Positions 21,877 to 32,090 of a DNA stretch of 64,000 nt are shown here, in pieces; position 1 is the stretch's first letter, and each line of letters begins with the position of its first letter. The stretch covers positions 496,001 to 560,000 of the forward strand of contig JALLLT010000022.1 in assembly GCA_025266875.1 (NCBI GenBank). Direction: 5' to 3'. The notes below the pieces were generated by a model, which did not search any database, was not told the origin of the DNA, and saw only the letters and a list, made by a program, of their open reading frames with translations. Both the position numbers and the translations under genes were made by a program. The stretch comes from Fennellomyces sp. T-0311. Taxonomy: Eukaryota > Mucoromycota > Mucoromycetes > Mucorales > Lichtheimiaceae.

Positions 21877-23420
21877 TTATGGTGAGGGATCTCGGAAAAC
21901 GTAATTGTGGAAATCGTTCATGTCGTGCGATGGCTGTTGCTGTGGGGACGGTTGCTGTGCAGGTTGTTCAAATTGATGATTGATCATCCGTATTCCTCTG
22001 GGCATGCCAGCATCTCCGGTCCGCTGTCGCTTCTTGATGATGTTTGTCTTCATTGAGCGTGGCCGCTTGGCATGATGCAGTTTGAGACTATTTTTTTTTC
22101 TGTCAGAGCCCCAATAAACTCGCATCCCCCAAAAAAAGTAAGAGAACTTACTATAAACCACAAGCATTACACAATGGGGCGCCTTCAGCATCACGTCGCC
22201 ACAAAGGCGTGGTGGTCGTTTCACAGTTGGAGCATTGGATTCTCGTTCCCTCGTCCTGTCCGGCGGCTTGGGGTGAGTTTTCGAAATGTCGTGGTCGGGG
22301 CGCCTTGTGCAATTTGGCACTAAAGAAAGCGTCGATTAGTAAGCCCGCGTCGTTTCCACTGTGGAGCATCAACGTACTATAACCCGCAAGCATTGCATAA
22401 CAGCTCATCGTCCGCCGACCGTCGCCATAAGGGAGTGGTCGTTGTCTCACAGTTGCTGCAAATAGCCTGTTTTCCCTCGGATGGAGTGGCCACGACGGGT
22501 TTTTGTTTCTGCGGTAAAGGGTGTTGATCCATGACTCGTCCCACGCTGCTTACGAGTTTGTTGGCGGGGACAAACGACATCATCTTTCCATGCAGTGTTT
22601 GGTGCGGCATGGGGGCGATGCATTCGTCGGAAACGTACAGTGCGTTTTTCATCTGCTGGTCTTGTTCATGTTGCATGTGGTGTTGGGGTGGCTGGGGCAT
22701 TGTCTGTTGAGGTTGCATCGTCATGGGGGTGTCGAGATAGTACAAGATGTCGGGCATAAAGAGATGGTTCGATGATCGTGCGTCGTCGAGTTGCAAGTCC
22801 ATCCAGCTGTCGAGTTGGATGTTGGTGTAAGCGGTTGGGTCGAGTGAGCCGGGGAACATGTCTGCGTCTTGCAGGTTCACGGTCTGGTTAATCTCTTGGT
22901 CTGTGCTGAACTGGGGTAGTACAAATGCTTGGTAAGGGTCGTTGATGAGCGGTTGCTGTTGCTGTGGGAGCGTGGTGAGGGCGGGAGCCACGGGTGGCAC
23001 CATATGTTGTGGTTGCACTGATTGAACGGGAGCAGGTGGCAACGGTGATGGTACTGATGACGGTGGCGCCGCACCCATTGGTTGTACGGGCTCCGGCACC
23101 TGTTGTTGTTGTTGTTGTTGTTGTTGTGTTTGCTGAGCAGTTGACTTCCTCGTCGTCCTTCGTTTCTTGGTCTTGGTTGTCGGCGGCGGCGGGGGCTGTT
23201 CACTATTACTTTTTTCGGTCTCCTTTGACTTTTTAAACGGAGCGTTGACGTTGTGCATAAACCACAAGCGCCAAGCAAGGTTTTCGTACCGACTGCCGTT
23301 CTCCAGCGAGTCTTTCACTTTGGTGCACACTCGCCACGTCTGCGACAATTCATTCTCGGAATCGAGCAGGGAAAAAGGAGATTTGCTGTTGCCTTCAAGC
23401 TTTAATAGAAGAGGGGCCAT
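21877..23420 (-). CDS. GATA transcription factor with two zinc fingers, AreA-like N-terminus
   Basis: Nuclear regulator binding GATA sites. Exons 23420-22378, 22319-22152, 22087-21877 (1422 nt, 473 aa). Residues about 28-53 ([17 protein letters not shown]...) match the N-terminal motif (DUF1752) of the nitrogen regulators AreA/Nit2/Gaf1. Two GATA fingers follow, each C-x2-C-x17-C-x2-C: residues 321-345 and 377-401. Each is followed by a basic tail ([21 protein letters not shown]). The fingers are separated by 31 residues, and each intron splits the codon just after CNACGL. The middle has a nine-Gln run and Pro/Gln-rich activation-like sequence. One-finger proteins are usual for AreA; two-finger proteins are usual for iron regulators (SreA/Fep1), but the Cys-rich linker of those is absent. 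The role is therefore probably nitrogen control. The start is 183 bp from the upstream gene's stop. Confidence 0.9.
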
Positions 23421-23602
23421 GGGGTGTGAATGTGGAATGGAAGGAAGAAAGAAAGAAAGAAAGAGAGAGCGAGGAATATTTTTAAAAGAAAAGGTTAAAA
23501 TTGAGTTGTATGCGCTAATGATAGGACGCCACCCAAAAGCATAGTTGGGAAATGGAGGCCATGTGTGAGACATGTGCGCCGCTTACGGCAGTTTCGGGAA
23601 CA

Positions 23603-25166
23603 TTAGGACACAAAGACCTTCTTGAGCTCGTCCAGCCGATACACATCCCCGGTCCTGGGACATGTCACCTTGTTGTCTTGCTTGGACGCCATATCGTGCA
23701 TCGCCTAGCAAGTGTGCGTTTTTTCAGTGGGCCATCCAATCACCTGTTGATTTTCACGCGCGATAATTTTTTTTACCTCGTAGCTGTACACCCGGCCATT
23801 GGGTAACATCATCGGAGGATTGTCTTCGTTCATGATCTTGCCGCTAATCCGACATACTACCGTCGAGTTGACGTGGTGGCTCAGCGGCAGGTCCTCAGCC
23901 AACTTTCCCAGCGTGTCTGTGTCACACACCGGACAATGCACGTTTCGGTTTTCATGCTGATAGCATTGCGGCGTCTTGAGTGCCGACAAACCGGCCTGTA
24001 ACGTGATGGATAACAATGGATGCGATGTTAGCGAACAAAGTTTGTAATTATCCGCTCGAAATTGCGCCGTCAGCTCTGCCCATCGCCGGGTGTCGTAGAG
24101 ATCCTGGTCAAGCATGATGGCTCAATTTAGATCAAACTGATTATCTTTTGCCCGCCTAATCTCGTATCAATTACTTTGTAGGGCTGGCACTTGGTGTCGC
24201 TCTTAAACACAAGCAGTGCCATTGCCTGTCGGATCCGTCTGAACTCGCCGGGTTGCCACGGTGACAGGTACTTTTGCGCATAGGCGATCGCCTCCATCCC
24301 CTTCTCGGCCCGTGCCAACTCAATGTACTCTTGGAGCCGCAGATTGAATTCCAACGAGCTCTGGTCCATCCGTCAGTCTCTGCTTCCTGTCTCCCACCCC
24401 TGCCCTCCAGTGCACTCACATCCTGCTTCTTCAGCGACGAGCGGTTCTCCGAGCACCACTGCAGGCATTCTTTGCAGCTGTGATTACGTAAGGCCTCCTC
24501 CACCTTCTCTGACTGAGCAAACAGCTGCACATCCACCATGTCCTGTACACGCGATGAGTAATCGCCTCTGCCGCATTCAAATGCACCGTACCTCGACGTG
24601 GTTTGCTGCCGCCACCTGCTTGGCCGTCTCGGTCAATCCCTCACGCAGCAGATAGTCCACGATCACCCGGTTCAAGCGGGTCTCACTCCACCGCTGAAAC
24701 TCAGGCGCCTTTGCAGACGTGATTCCGGAAATTTCGTTCAAATGATTGACCCGCGCCTTGAGTCGTTTGGCATGTGCGGTTTCCTCAGTCCAATATTTCT
24801 TGAGCTATATATAGAAAGTCATCAGTCCTCTCTCTCCCGCCACCGGCCCCTATCAATGCATGAATCACCTTTCGCTTGGTGTTTTCTAACTGCTCCGTCA
24901 GCTCGTCGATTGTTTCCATTGCCTTTTCCGGCGATATTTCATTCTGTTCAGCCGCTCTCACGCACCGCTGAAGCTTGTCCATGAGGCTGCTGATTTGCAC
25001 CTCCAAGTACTTGTTGGAGTACTTGACTGACTTGCGTAATTGTTCATAAGGAACCTTTTTTTGGCTCAATCGTTAGCGTAAAGTAAAAGGGCGGCGATCG
25101 TGCTTGCATTACTTTGACCAGTGGCTGCTCTAAATCGATAACTTGCTCTCCTTTAATCGTGTTCAT
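23603..25166 (-). CDS. FYV10: GID/CTLH E3 ubiquitin ligase subunit Fyv10/MAEA (Gid9)
   Basis: Catalytic RING-like subunit of the GID/CTLH complex; in yeast the complex marks gluconeogenic enzymes for degradation. Exons (minus strand): 25166-25113, 25054-24869, 24804-24592, 24542-24420, 24360-24175, 24103-23777, 23704-23603; 1191 nt, 396 aa, the same length as human MAEA. Landmarks: LVKVPYEQLRK near the N-terminus, a coiled coil, a LisH motif (TRLNRVIVDYLLREGLTE), CTLH (VEEALRNHSCKECLQWCSEN...), a CRA region (LQAGLSALKTPQCY), then the degenerate RING with CPVCDTDT, CRISGKIMN, NPPMMLPNG and TCPRTGDVY, ending KKVFVS. The fifth intron (24174-24104) uses an acceptor inside an apparent alternative ATG frame; it was chosen because it restores PYKDLYDTRRW. 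Confidence 0.93.
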
Positions 25167-25285
25167 CGTGCATGCAAAAGCAAAAGTGGTTTCATAAAAG
25201 CACTTGCAAAATTCCCCGCTTCGGTATCTGCTTGAATTCAAGCTACCGACGACGAAGTGTCGTTTTTTTTTATTTACATTTAGCA
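25167..25285. promoter_or_regulatory. Shared head-to-head promoter, FYV10 / ZIM17
   Basis: Only 119 bp separate the divergent start codons. No TATA box is seen on either side; a T-rich tract at 25262-25271 lies just upstream of the + strand start. Confidence 0.5.
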
Positions 25286-25831
25286 ATGATACCGCGAGCA
25301 GCACTTCGATCCTTGCGCCCGTTCTGCCTACGACAGCGATCCGTGGCTGTCCAGTGTGCTCGGCCTGCGTGGAACCGGCTTGCTTTGAACAGACCCTCCA
25401 TGTCCATAGCCGCACACCGTTCATTCCATACCTGTCAACCATTCCAAAAGGAAGAAGTGGTAGATCCCAAGCACCAGCTTTTGATTGGCTTCACCTGCGA
25501 AGTGTGTAAAGAACGATCGCACCATATAATGTCCAAATTGGCCTACACCAAAGGAGTAGTCCTTATTGAATGTCCCGGCTGTAAAAATCGTCACCTCATT
25601 GCAGACAACTTGGGCTGGTTCCGCGATCAACAGACTACCGTCGAAGATCTTGTCAAAGAAAAGGGTGAGGCCGTTCGTAAAGTGATTGTTGACAAGGATG
25701 GAAACGAGCATGTCAGTGATATCATGGAATGGTTGCCGGATGTCAGTGAGGAGGAACGCGTCAAGAAGGAAGCAGCCAAACAAGAAGCTGAAAAGTTACG
25801 TCAACAGCAGCAGCAGCAGGAAGATCAATAG
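25286..25831 (+). CDS. ZIM17: Mitochondrial DNL-type zinc finger protein Zim17/Hep1
   Basis: Escort protein that keeps mitochondrial Hsp70 soluble. Intronless, 181 aa. The N-terminal 60 residues are rich in Arg, Ala and Ser without acids (MIPRAALRSLRPFCLRQRS...), a mitochondrial targeting sequence. The zinc domain follows: FTCEVC...SHHIMSKLAYTKGVVLIECPGC, two CxxC pairs, then HLIADNLGWF, which carries the DNL signature. The C-terminal tail (VSEEERVKKEAAKQEAEK...) is helical, charged and ends in polyglutamine; it is longer than in yeast. The start is the Met directly followed by the targeting sequence; the open frame upstream belongs to the antisense FYV10 promoter. The stop is 47 bp from the convergent neighbour's stop. 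Confidence 0.92.
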   Translation: MIPRAALRSLRPFCLRQRSVAVQCARPAWNRLALNRPSMSIAAHRSFHTCQPFQKEEVVDPKHQLLIGFTCEVCKERSHHIMSKLAYTKGVVLIECPGCKNRHLIADNLGWFRDQQTTVEDLVKEKGEAVRKVIVDKDGNEHVSDIMEWLPDVSEEERVKKEAAKQEAEKLRQQQQQQEDQ

Positions 25832-25878
25832 AAAGACACGTTTTTTTTTGTATTATTATTTATTGCAATGAACAAGAG

Positions 25879-26748
25879 TCACTCTTCTTCATCAAGAGCA
25901 AACCAGCTGGTCCTACGAATTGCGCGGATAAGTAACTCGGGATGAACGTGCTCCTCTTCCGCTAGACGAGGAATGTGGTTTTTAACCAGGTCATTGAAAA
26001 AGTCATCGAATTTAATGCGTATTGCTTGCGGCTTGGTGCTTTGAAATTCCATGATGTAACGCTTTCGAGCATATCTGCTTATATCCTCCCGTGCACGTTT
26101 TAAAATGGCATTGTAATCCGTCAAACCAACACGGTCCTGCAACGCAGCAGCAAGATTTGTTCGTCTTCCATTGCGAGTGATAGGGAACCTTCGAAGCGTG
26201 GCAGCAATCTTGCCTTCGATGATGGGCACATTGTCCGGATGCTCCAACAGGATGTGTCCATGAAGCTCGTGATTGTTCTTGAGTATGACTTCGATGGCGT
26301 ATCGTTCCCAAGCAACATGGAACCGCTCTACAAATGTTTGATAAAGGGATATCGGCACCTCATCCATACCAATGTTTTCCCAGTTGCCTGCCATGAGTCT
26401 GGTACGCAACCAGTCATCAACTGCTCGAGCAAACCGTGCATGACGACTGGAAGCTTCGATTGCGTTAAAGTGAGTGTTTGTATGTAACCACGCTTCTTCA
26501 TAGAGGAGTATCACGATTTTGGTGAGGTCACCGAGACCGTTTTCAATGTAGTCGTGTGTCACTGCAGCAAAGACTGACTCGGGAATCTGCTTTAACGTGG
26601 TTTCGCCAACACGGACCCTTATTTCTTTGCGTCGTCGCAACTTTGCTGCGTCCATGTCGGACATGGGCGGTGGTGGCGTTTCCGATCGAACTTTCCTGTT
26701 ACGACCTGGTATAGAACCAAAGATATTTTTGATCGCCTTTTTGCTCAT
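25879..26748 (-). CDS. Conserved-looking protein of unknown function
   Basis: Intronless, 289 aa, no family recognised. After a basic, Pro-containing N-terminus (residues 1-40, including ETPPPPMSD) the protein is mostly alpha-helical with mixed charge, no membrane segment or signal peptide, and few cysteines. Features: RRRKEIRVRVGE, a Trp-containing block DDWLRTRLMAGNWENIGMD, WERYAIEVILKNNHELHGH and a C-terminus rich in Glu. The helical repeats and lack of catalytic motifs suggest a scaffold or binding protein. Good codon use, a clear TATA box and an AATAAA (reverse complement at 25859-25864) support an expressed gene. Confidence 0.75.
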   Translation of the reverse strand: MSKKAIKNIFGSIPGRNRKVRSETPPPPMSDMDAAKLRRRKEIRVRVGETTLKQIPESVFAAVTHDYIENGLGDLTKIVILLYEEAWLHTNTHFNAIEASSRHARFARAVDDWLRTRLMAGNWENIGMDEVPISLYQTFVERFHVAWERYAIEVILKNNHELHGHILLEHPDNVPIIEGKIAATLRRFPITRNGRRTNLAAALQDRVGLTDYNAILKRAREDISRYARKRYIMEFQSTKPQAIRIKFDDFFNDLVKNHIPRLAEEEHVHPELLIRAIRRTSWFALDEEE

Positions 26749-26817
26749 TTAGATGTTGTCCGTGGTTCTTTATATATACAAGAGACAAATGTTGGGTTTT
26801 TGTGGTGTGGCCCCTCT

Positions 26818-26824
26818 TTTTATA
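26818..26824 (-). promoter_or_regulatory. TATA box of the unknown gene at 25879-26748
   Basis: TATAAAA on the minus strand, about 70 nt upstream of the start codon at 26748. Confidence 0.45.
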
Positions 26825-27308
26825 CTGATAAGCCAACAGGAGTTAGCAACATGCTCCATTTGACAACAGTGGGTTTAAAGAGTGCCCAATCCTTCTATCT
26901 GATTGACTTGAGCAGAAGAATATATATAGAACTCAAAGAAACCTGCATTTAACAGGTACTTTTGCAACTACTGATATGTACTAACGACAAACCTTACAAA
27001 TGTCATTCGAATGGATTGCTTTATCACGTATGGGAAATCGAGATACTGATCAACTGCTTTGCTACACAAGCAATTGGAATAACTTGCCTGCAGTAGCACT
27101 TCACAGGTACTTTTGATCTATGACCTTTTGCAACGGAGCAATGGTCTGTACGCTTTTCTCTTTTTTTTTTTTGTGAGCTTAAAGTAGCGTAGGTGATTTT
27201 CATTGGTTGCAAAAGTGAGGGCCTGACTGTAACGTGGTCCCAACAGCATCGTTATGTTGTTACACACTTTGAGGCTGTACCTCTGTAAAGAATTATGCGC
27301 GTAGCAAA
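26825..27308. other. Intergenic, no gene seen
   Basis: AT-rich. Contains a T-run at 27161-27172; no frame with protein-like composition. Confidence 0.4.
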
Positions 27309-28191
27309 TTACGGTCGCGCGCAGCTTGTTCTCTCTCTCACCTTTCCCTTGTGTCTCACAACAGATTCGTAAGGAAATTCAAACCAGGGAAAGATAGCCC
27401 TCGGTTCGATAGTAAAGTGATAGTTGAAACCTGCTTCTTTTACATGGCATTGCTTGAAAGCTTTCATAAACCGAGCGATCAATGGCTCCAGAGCTTTTTT
27501 CATCGATAAATCGTGGCAGCTGAAAAAACGATACTAGTAAACTTTTCATCAATATAGCCAATACAGATTCGAGCAATCTTTGCATTAGGTAAGACGTTAT
27601 GCAATTCGAATGTAAAGAGAAACTCATACGTATTCGTCGTCTAAAGTTATTGCAGACGCTTGGCATGTTCACCTATTCCCTCGGTTTCAGTAAAGTGATG
27701 ATCTCAAGTGTCACGCCAATGCCTTTAGAAGCAATAGTAATCTAGTTAATCTTTGTAATAGAAACCAAGAGCTTAATGTTATGAATAGCATAGGCATAGA
27801 GGAAAAAAGATGCACCAAACTATTCAATCAGCGTGTATCATGGAATCTCGATATTAGTGAATTGCAATATCCGTCGTTTGACAGAGAAGCCAAGCGATTC
27901 ACTCCTGGTATCGTGCGCCCTGGAGAAATGCATCGGATTACGTGCGTGCAGATGCACTGTGGAATGTATATCCATTGTACCTCATGTTACACGGACTCTC
28001 TTTTAGATCTTGGTATCTAAAGAATGAATTTTTCCTTGCGCAGCAATTTTCGTTCACCATGTGCAATTGATCAGAGAGCAGTGTGAGGAATTTCGGACAA
28101 ATTCGAATGTCACTGTCCTGTTCCTCTTTGTCAAAGTGATACTTCTGTGGATTCAGTAGGGATTTCAGAATTACTTTCAGCTCTTCCTCAA
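27309..28191 (-). pseudogene. Unassigned coding-like stretches, minus strand
   Basis: Two protein-like segments on the minus strand. The first, about 28191 to 27943, has no ATG at its start and is open for about 80 codons (LKVILKSLLNPQKYHFDKEE ... CPKFLTLLSDQLHMVNEN). The second, 27503-27309, reads ALEPLIARFMKAFKQCHVKE ... HFTIEPRAIFPWFEFPYESV and is followed by GTGAGA, a good donor. A TTTTTTCAG acceptor lies just before it. These could be exons of one gene or a dying copy; the intervening sequence has stops in all minus frames. Family not recognised. Confidence 0.35.
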
Positions 28192-28215
28192 TAAATTAAC
28201 TGGGATGAAATAAGA

Positions 28216-28518
28216 TTGGGCTATAAAACTCCAAGTGCTTACAGTGTCGTGAAAAGATTAATACGCCTTGGTAGTGACGGGAATTGGAAAAAAGCCGAAA
28301 GTGGCAAAGCTGCTATGCGAGAAAGATTCGCCGTTGCAATCAAATCCCACAAAGACTCGATAAAGCGTACCAAAGTCGTGCACGATCCTACTCTGAAGTT
28401 TGACGTTCCTGATAAACCATCAATAGAAAAAAAGGAATTACACACTTGTCGTGTATATACAAAACGTAAGAGCCGTGTGTATACATTTCATTCCACTTTT
28501 TTATCATTACACGATTAG
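28216..28518 (+). CDS. Short hypothetical frame, possibly part of a decayed gene
   Basis: About 100 codons without a clear ATG at the 5' end (the first ATG is 31 codons in). Lysine-rich, soluble (AMRERFAVAIKSHKDSIKRT, LKFDVPDKPSIEKKELHT). Protein-like composition but no known domain. It lies beside other broken coding stretches in the 27-32 kb zone and is probably a fragment. Confidence 0.3.
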   Translation: MGYKTPSAYSVVKRLIRLGSDGNWKKAESGKAAMRERFAVAIKSHKDSIKRTKVVHDPTLKFDVPDKPSIEKKELHTCRVYTKRKSRVYTFHSTFLSLHD

Positions 28519-28700
28519 AATTTGGGAGCATTATACGAAGCACGTAGGATAAATACGCCAACGAATCTTTCATTGTATCTGGTCCAATGGATACGTTGAC
28601 AACAGAGTATATTAGTAATATGGTCACAAAAGTAGCACCAACATGGAAAAATCCATCAAAATGCGAATCCTCAAACGTGATACGAGATTACCATAATTTT

Positions 28701-29634
28701 TAACTGCTTGTCAAAAATCAGCAAGCTGTCTTCTCTACGTGGTCTGTTGGTATCCATCTTTTAATTTTACGTCCAGCTACAAACATCTGTTTAACGCTAC
28801 AGAAAGCAAGTTATCGCATAGCATGTGACCATGTTGCGCTATTCCAACTGAACGACCCGTTGGTAGCAACGGGAAAGGCTTGGATTAATATACCGTCACC
28901 TTTTGTGAGTGTCAACATTGGTAGAAACGCCAAGCGGGGTATGTACTATGTTTGACCTCAGTGGTTGCGATATCCGAAAGAGTATCGAGATTTACAGAGT
29001 ACAATTCTCAATGACTATACAGGGCGATGGGTGAAGAAACATGATGTATCTTTTACAAAAAAGGTTCATCACAGAAAATTATGTCCGTGCCGGTGCCTGT
29101 GTACTTCACATCGAAAAGCTGTAGATCTGAGGATATAAGTTATTATGTAAGTAGTATGTATATAACAATGCTGTTACTGAAGGTTTATTATTTCAATGAT
29201 GTCAATCCATAAAGGTCACAGCAAGTTGAAAGTGTTATTCAAGATGAACTCGTTTGATATCAATCAATCCATCGTTACTGGCGCCGAGCATAGAGGGCAC
29301 GGAATCACAGGTTACGTTAGTGTGGTACTTTAACAGCAACAGCGTTTGGTCATTTTAGAACTTACAATATATATATATATATATGTAGCAGGATTATTGG
29401 AAAAGGTATGTTGAGGGGGATATTCTTAGCAAATCAATGGCAAAATCTTCCGAACAAAACCCAAACAGTTCCTTGAACAGAGAATGTCCAGAAACGGTGA
29501 GATTCATTTCTACCAAGAGCTTCATACATCTACTCACTAACCAGAAAGTCAATTAGAGTTGGTATTTGACAAATGGATGAAAAAATAATCGAATTTAGTT
29601 CTCGTACTACTTCACAGAAACAACGGAGCACGTA
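28701..29634 (+). pseudogene. Series of broken coding stretches, + strand, family unknown
   Basis: Successive + strand segments read as protein in shifting frames. They are: 28704-28955 (KASYRIACDHVALFQLNDPL, IPSPFVSVNIGRNAKRG); about 28957-29140 (LRYPKEYRDLQSTILNDYTG, then a Cys/His cluster LCPCRCLCTSH); about 29211-29334 (KMNSFDINQSIVTGAEHRGH); and 29430-29590 (GKIFRTKPKQFLEQRMSRN joined by a good 54-nt intron, GTGAGA...CTAACCAG, to SQLELVFDKWMKK and a stop). The order and direction are consistent with one ancestral intron-containing gene now frameshifted. I cannot name it. Confidence 0.4.
29367..29384. repeat. (AT)9 microsatellite
   Basis: Nine perfect AT units inside the decayed region. 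Confidence 0.9.
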
Positions 29635-29911
29635 TGTCGAGCACCGCCCAATGATCTAGCTTATGCAAAACGTGATACACAACGGTATTGATAACGTATG
29701 AAACCTATAACTTTCATTAGAGTTTGAATGTATCAAACGAGGAGCGGAAATTACCCGTGTAAACCAAATTGGTAGGCTATGAATACAGCAGAGGAAGATT
29801 CCTTGGGTTATTTACAAAGAACAAACTGGGTGTATTCCGGTGATAGTAACCAGTATATGGGCGTTACGGTCTGATACGCCGCAAATAGTCTTTAAAGCAT
29901 AAGCAATAGGG

Positions 29912-30121
29912 ATGGCTGCCCATGGTCTCGTTTGGTATTTCGAAAATGAATGTAATCTCGTCATTTATCCGGGAGGAAGATTTTTTGAAGCCCTTCGAAA
30001 ACCTCGACAATTACGATATAATCAAGCCTCTGAAGGTATTGATGCTATGTATAACAATGTAGACCATGTCGACGACGACTTTAATGATGGCGGGCGCGAT
30101 GGTGGTCACGGTGATGCTTAG
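29912..30121 (+). CDS. Short hypothetical protein, 69 aa
   Basis: ATG-started frame with protein-like beginning (AAHGLVWYFENECNLVIYPG) and an Asp/Gly-rich end (DDDFNDGGRDGGHGD). It may be the last exon of the broken gene to its left. No domain recognised. Confidence 0.3.
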   Translation: MAAHGLVWYFENECNLVIYPGGRFFEALRKPRQLRYNQASEGIDAMYNNVDHVDDDFNDGGRDGGHGDA

Positions 30122-31137
30122 TAGTATTCAGACAAAATATTGCAGTTTGGTTGTCATGTTATCCAATCATGTTACTTGTCTATAATTTTTACTGTTGTTC
30201 AAGGTAATTATATTTAGCCAGCAAGCCATAAGCTTTGTGTGCGTTGCCACATGCAATGACTGCGCCGCATTTTGGCCAAATTTGATACATCTTTTTTTGG
30301 GATCTAAACAAGCACCATCCCGCCATAACCGCTAATTCAGAATTTTACTAGTGAAATTGGTTTGGCTTTGCCACTACGTATTGAGAAAACCGGCTTCTTG
30401 ATCTGAGAATGGTATCTCAAAACGCCAAAGTAACAATAGAATTATTAGCGGCACGTTATTTATTTTCTCGCACCACAAAAAATAGAGTGCTGCGCCGAAT
30501 TGATGCCACCTGGTGCTATTTTTCTCAAATGCAAGGCAACGCCGATTCGAAAGTCATCGGATCCTTCCCAATTGGTACGTCTGTAGCACGGGTAACAGAC
30601 AGGTAACATGAGAATATTTCTCTGTCGACTTTTACAAAGTTTCATCCGTGTGTTTGGATTATGCTCAATTGAAACATTAAAGAGATCTACTACGAAGCAT
30701 AATATCATGATAAGAAATGGAAACAAATATAGGCGCAGCATGCATCATGAGGTTTCTTGCTTGATGGCGCTTACTTCTCCTGGTAGGTGCACTGACCGGC
30801 TCCCAGAATGTATCATTTATTAATGAACCATTGGACGGGTAAGACGGGTACGTGACTCTATCCATATATAGTGAAAGGCAATACCACACTTCCAAACCGA
30901 TACTTTCTGCCGCGGCTCCAAGTATCACTTGGAGAGCAATTAAAAACACCACGTGAGTAAGGGGTAAGGGCAGAGCAACCAGGTACCCATGCCAAAGCTA
31001 CTAGACTGGGCTCGTTGAAACACAAAGATCCAGGTATTTGGCATTTACTCCCCACAATATGCTTTATAAAGTTACAGCATGGTAGGTTACACTATATGGT
31101 TTCATATAGAGTTAAGTGATACGCTTCATAACACAAG
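30122..31137. other. Intergenic, faint coding traces
   Basis: Short + strand traces only, such as a Cys-x2-Cys segment ending in HNR at 30230-30335 and a 65-codon frame at 30409-30606. None is strong enough to call; all probably belong to the same decayed mobile-element zone. Confidence 0.35.
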
Positions 31138-32090
31138 ATGGTAAATCATCGCATGGGGAACTACTATTTTCTAACACGTTCACATACACAACACGGAGCC
31201 GACCAGTATATGGATCATATCCGAAATCAACTATCTGATTACACTGAGTTACACGGCAGGGCGTGGGTACCACGTATACACATATATTTGAGAGACAAAT
31301 GTAAGCGAATGGATTATTACCTAAAAAGAAGTAAAAGAGTTTGCAGATCACTTGGCGGGCATGGTATATTGATGAAGTGAAATCCGATGTAGCGGTATGG
31401 TCGGCAGGAACAGTGGCATCAAATAATGTGGGGAACATTATTGTGAAACGCAACAGAATGGGTCACACTTTTGCATAATTGACAAAGATCGACTTGTCCT
31501 ATTAATAGTGTGTTTTCAATTTAGGAGGATCTCTCTTTTTGCGTGAGAACGAGATGGACTGTAACAAGAATGTTAGAAAATTCTTGTTGCACGAGACATG
31601 CCAACAAAGAAAGACTGTCAAAACACTATTACAGAGCTATCAAAGATCCAAAAAATGTGCTCGAGCACCGCTCAAACAGTCGATGACGCGTAAAAGTAAA
31701 TCCAGTATGCAGGAGATGAGAGAAATTTATCCGTGGAAACATTTTTTCTACGCACGTTCGTTAAAAAAAATCTTCCGAGAAATTTTATGGAAGCTTATAA
31801 TTCAACACGCACTTATAATTTTTTCCATGACGACCTCCAAAAGGGTAAAGTGAAAAAGGTCACATAACGCTTTCATGTCGGGTTTCATGAAAATTCTCAC
31901 ACTTTTGGGTGTGAAAGGTGACAAGGACAGATGGGAGAGAATCTGTGTCGTCAATATCTCTCGTTCTTGCTTTCATGACGGATTTCTTATGTTTCATATC
32001 GTGCCAAGACAATTACCAAGTATAGAGGCATGCAGAATAAAGGCGCAGCAGATGATCTACAAATTACTTGCGAGAATAATCGGATAATGT
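31138..32090 (+). pseudogene. Frameshifted coding region, family unknown
   Basis: Three linked + strand segments. 31138-31380 reads DHIRNQLSDYTELHGRAWVP and RIHIYLRDKCKRMDYYLKRS. About 31333-31479, in another frame, reads ITWRAWYIDEVKSDVAVWSA. Then, after a likely intron ending CAATTTAG (31523), 31539-32090 shifts frame twice and ends FMKILTLLGVKGDKDRWERI ... CVVNISRSCFHDGFLMFHIV with a TAA at 32085-32087. Composition and continuity are protein-like throughout, so a single gene of more than 250 aa has decayed here. No family recognised; the setting suggests a transposon-borne gene. Confidence 0.4.

Noticed and set aside
22994..23544. + strand frames opposite the GATA factor's glutamine/proline region
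   Set aside because: Poly-Val and Ser-rich products are antisense to CAA/CAG repeats.
30230..30335. Cys-x2-Cys followed by a helix, considered as a Fanzor/TnpB C-terminal zinc finger
   Set aside because: No RuvC Asp motif (RDxNAA) or other TnpB core blocks in any nearby frame; too short to support.
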